Of a DNA stretch of 15,417 nt, positions 14,530 through 15,417 are shown piece by piece. The stretch covers positions 1-15,417 of the forward strand of contig WGFS01000128.1 in NCBI GenBank assembly GCA_015492115.1, written 5' to 3'. Source of the DNA: Aquificaceae bacterium (GTDB lineage: Bacteria > Aquificota > Aquificia > Aquificales > Aquificaceae). The notes below the pieces were generated by a model. That model saw nothing but the letters and a program-made list of their open reading frames with translations. It made no database searches and had not been told where the DNA came from. The translations under genes and the position numbers were made by a program. How positions within the stretch are numbered: position 1 is the stretch's first letter; the number at the start of each line of letters is the position of its first letter.

Positions 14530-14932
14530 GAGGGCGTACTCTCTCGGAGAGGTTCCCGTAGGGTGCGTTGTCGTCAGGGAGGGTGAAGTAATTTCCCGTG
14601 CTCACAACCTTACGGAGAGCCTCAAAGATGCGTCAGCTCACGCAGAGCTCCTGGCGCTCAGGGAAGCGTCTCAGAAGCTGGGGGACTGGAGGTTAACCGA
14701 ATGTAGTGTTTACGTTACTCTGGAGCCCTGCATAATGTGTGCCTACGCCCTCGTTCTCTTCAGGGTGAGAGAGGTGGTCTTTGGAGCTGTGGACGAGAAG
14801 CACGGCGGTGTGATGAGCCTATACAACCTGCTTGATGACGACAGGTTGAACCACAGGGTCAGATGGGTTTACGAGCCCGACGAGGGATGTGCTAAATTAC
14901 TCAGAGATTTCTTCAAGAGCAGGAGATGGTAG
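14489..14932 (+). CDS. tadA: tRNA-specific adenosine deaminase
   Basis: A 147-aa zinc deaminase that converts the wobble adenosine A34 of tRNA(Arg) to inosine. The active-site set is complete: HAE at 51-53 (His51 zinc ligand, Glu53 proton shuttle) and PCIMC at 80-84 (Cys81, Cys84), with LEPCIMCAYALVLFRV matching TadA rather than cytidine or dCMP deaminases. The C-terminal FFKSRR tail also fits. GGTGGAG at 14477-14483 supports ATG 14489, inside the end of the channel gene, so the two share 41 bases in different frames. Its N-terminal helix contains LKEALKEA from the 12-base tandem repeat. The following DUF503 gene starts 7 bases before its stop, making a three-gene coupled unit. Confidence 0.96.
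   Translation: MREAFLKEALKEAERAYSLGEVPVGCVVVREGEVISRAHNLTESLKDASAHAELLALREASQKLGDWRLTECSVYVTLEPCIMCAYALVLFRVREVVFGAVDEKHGGVMSLYNLLDDDRLNHRVRWVYEPDEGCAKLLRDFFKSRRW
14503..14526 (+). repeat. 12-base perfect tandem duplication in dual-coding overlap
   Basis: TCTGAAGGAAGC occurs twice in direct succession (14503-14514 and 14515-14526). The stretch is read in two frames: as SEGSSEGS at the end of the channel protein and as LKEALKEA in the first helix of TadA. Twelve bases keep both frames open, and in TadA add about one helical turn. Confidence 0.85.
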
Positions 14933-15213
14933 TAGGGGTACTTATACTTGAGCTCTACATACCCGATTCGGGGTCTCTTAAAGGCAAGCGTAAGGAGATA
15001 AAGTCCATAAAGGACAGGCTCAGGAGGAGCTTCAACGTGTCCGTATCCGAGATAGACAACCACGATCTATGGCAGAGGAGCAGTCTCGGTATAGCGGTCG
15101 TAGGGGGTGAGGTGTCCTTCGTTCAGGAGACGCTTGATAGATTAAGGGACTTCCTTGAAAGGAACTGGGCTCACCTTATACTGAACATCAGCACCGAAGT
15201 ATTAAAACTCTGA
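14926..15213 (+). CDS. DUF503 (YlxP-like) family protein
   Basis: A 95-aa protein of the DUF503/YlxP type, recognised from the opening VVGVLILELYIPDSGSLKGK, the basic helix KRKEIKSIKDRLRRSFNVS, SEIDNHDLWQRSSLGIAVV and the final LDRLRDFLERN. The family is small, cytoplasmic, ferredoxin-like in fold and often sits near translation and ribosome-assembly genes; YlxP has been implicated in ribosome maturation together with RbfA-type factors. Its ATG overlaps the end of tadA by 7 bases, with AGCAGGAG directly ahead, so it is translated from the same message. Location beside tadA fits a translation-related role. No other translation gene follows, as the next gene is on the opposite strand. Confidence 0.9.
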   Translation: MVVGVLILELYIPDSGSLKGKRKEIKSIKDRLRRSFNVSVSEIDNHDLWQRSSLGIAVVGGEVSFVQETLDRLRDFLERNWAHLILNISTEVLKL

Positions 15214-15263
15214 GCAAACCAGTATGGTGGAGGCTGTGCTTGAGATAACATATGACATCCTCG

Positions 15264-15417
15264 TTAAAGCTTCTCAATCACGAACTCCGAGTTAGTGTAG
15301 ACGCATATCTCTGAGGCTATCTCTAAGGACTTTCTCACTATCTCCTCAGCGCTGAGGTCGGTGTTCCTGTAGAGGGCGAGGGCTGAAGACCTTGCGTAAT
15401 CTCCCCCGGAACCTATG
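15264..15417 (-). CDS. hslV: ATP-dependent protease subunit HslV, C-terminal end
   Basis: The last ~51 codons of HslV (ClpQ), the proteolytic subunit that forms a twelve-member chamber with the unfoldase HslU. Reading from the window edge on the minus strand gives [19 protein letters not shown], then [20 protein letters not shown], then [10 protein letters not shown] and TAA at 15264-15266, all matching the HslV C-terminus (GSGG near the active-site wall, ICVYTN). The catalytic N-terminal threonine and the start lie beyond the window. A 50-base gap separates it from the convergent DUF503 gene, with no intrinsic terminator visible. Confidence 0.93.
   Translation of the reverse strand, partial: IGSGGDYARSSALALYRNTDLSAEEIVRKSLEIASEICVYTNSEFVIEKL

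Noticed and set aside
15224..15295. 23-codon frame [16 protein letters not shown]... after the DUF503 gene
   Set aside because: It is short, runs antisense into the end of hslV, has no ribosome-binding site and matches no known family.

Overview
The window looks like a stretch of chromosome from a thermophilic, compact-genome bacterium of the Aquificota (Aquifex/Hydrogenobacter/Hydrogenivirga-like). The main pointers are a carbamoyl-phosphate synthase large subunit present only as its C-terminal half and a methionyl-tRNA synthetase lacking the C-terminal tRNA-binding domain; both arrangements are known in Aquifex. The proteins are rich in Lys/Arg/Glu, start and stop codons repeatedly overlap (ATGA or TGATG), and strand switches are almost free of spacer. 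The genus is inferred from gene content only.

Positions 1-4007 are an accessory-looking block. A tightly packed plus-strand operon encodes the end of an unknown protein, a 63-aa two-helix membrane protein, a small stand-alone EAL-domain protein, an unrecognised 203-aa protein built of beta-alpha-like units, a membrane-anchored five-cysteine protein, a calcineurin-like metallophosphoesterase and a very basic protein with a possible DNA-binding helix pair. It ends tail-to-tail in an acidic zinc-ribbon-like minus-strand gene. An AT-rich junction with a perfect hairpin follows, and then a comF gene that has lost its last ~20 codons. I read this as the probable edge of an integrated element or rearrangement, and the operon as the best candidate here for an undescribed system.

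Positions 4066-9357 are housekeeping and redox genes: truncated comF (minus) divergent from carB C-terminal half (plus); lipA (minus) convergent with carB; a cytochrome P460-family c-type cytochrome (plus) with an FNR/DNR-like palindrome in its promoter region; and a minus-strand operon SNase-like nuclease > siroheme synthase N-domain > tandem-HxlR regulator whose end overlaps the end of the cytochrome gene. The group is suggestive of nitrogen-oxide or hydroxylamine chemistry, but the link is inference.

Positions 9474-15417 are core genes: metG (minus), an unknown gene (plus), an rlpA + unknown gene pair (minus), then an MscS channel > tadA > DUF503 cassette (plus) with overlapping reading frames, and finally the C-terminal end of hslV (minus). 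No tRNA, rRNA, CRISPR array, transposase or integrase was seen. No stretch longer than about 120 bases lacks a gene.
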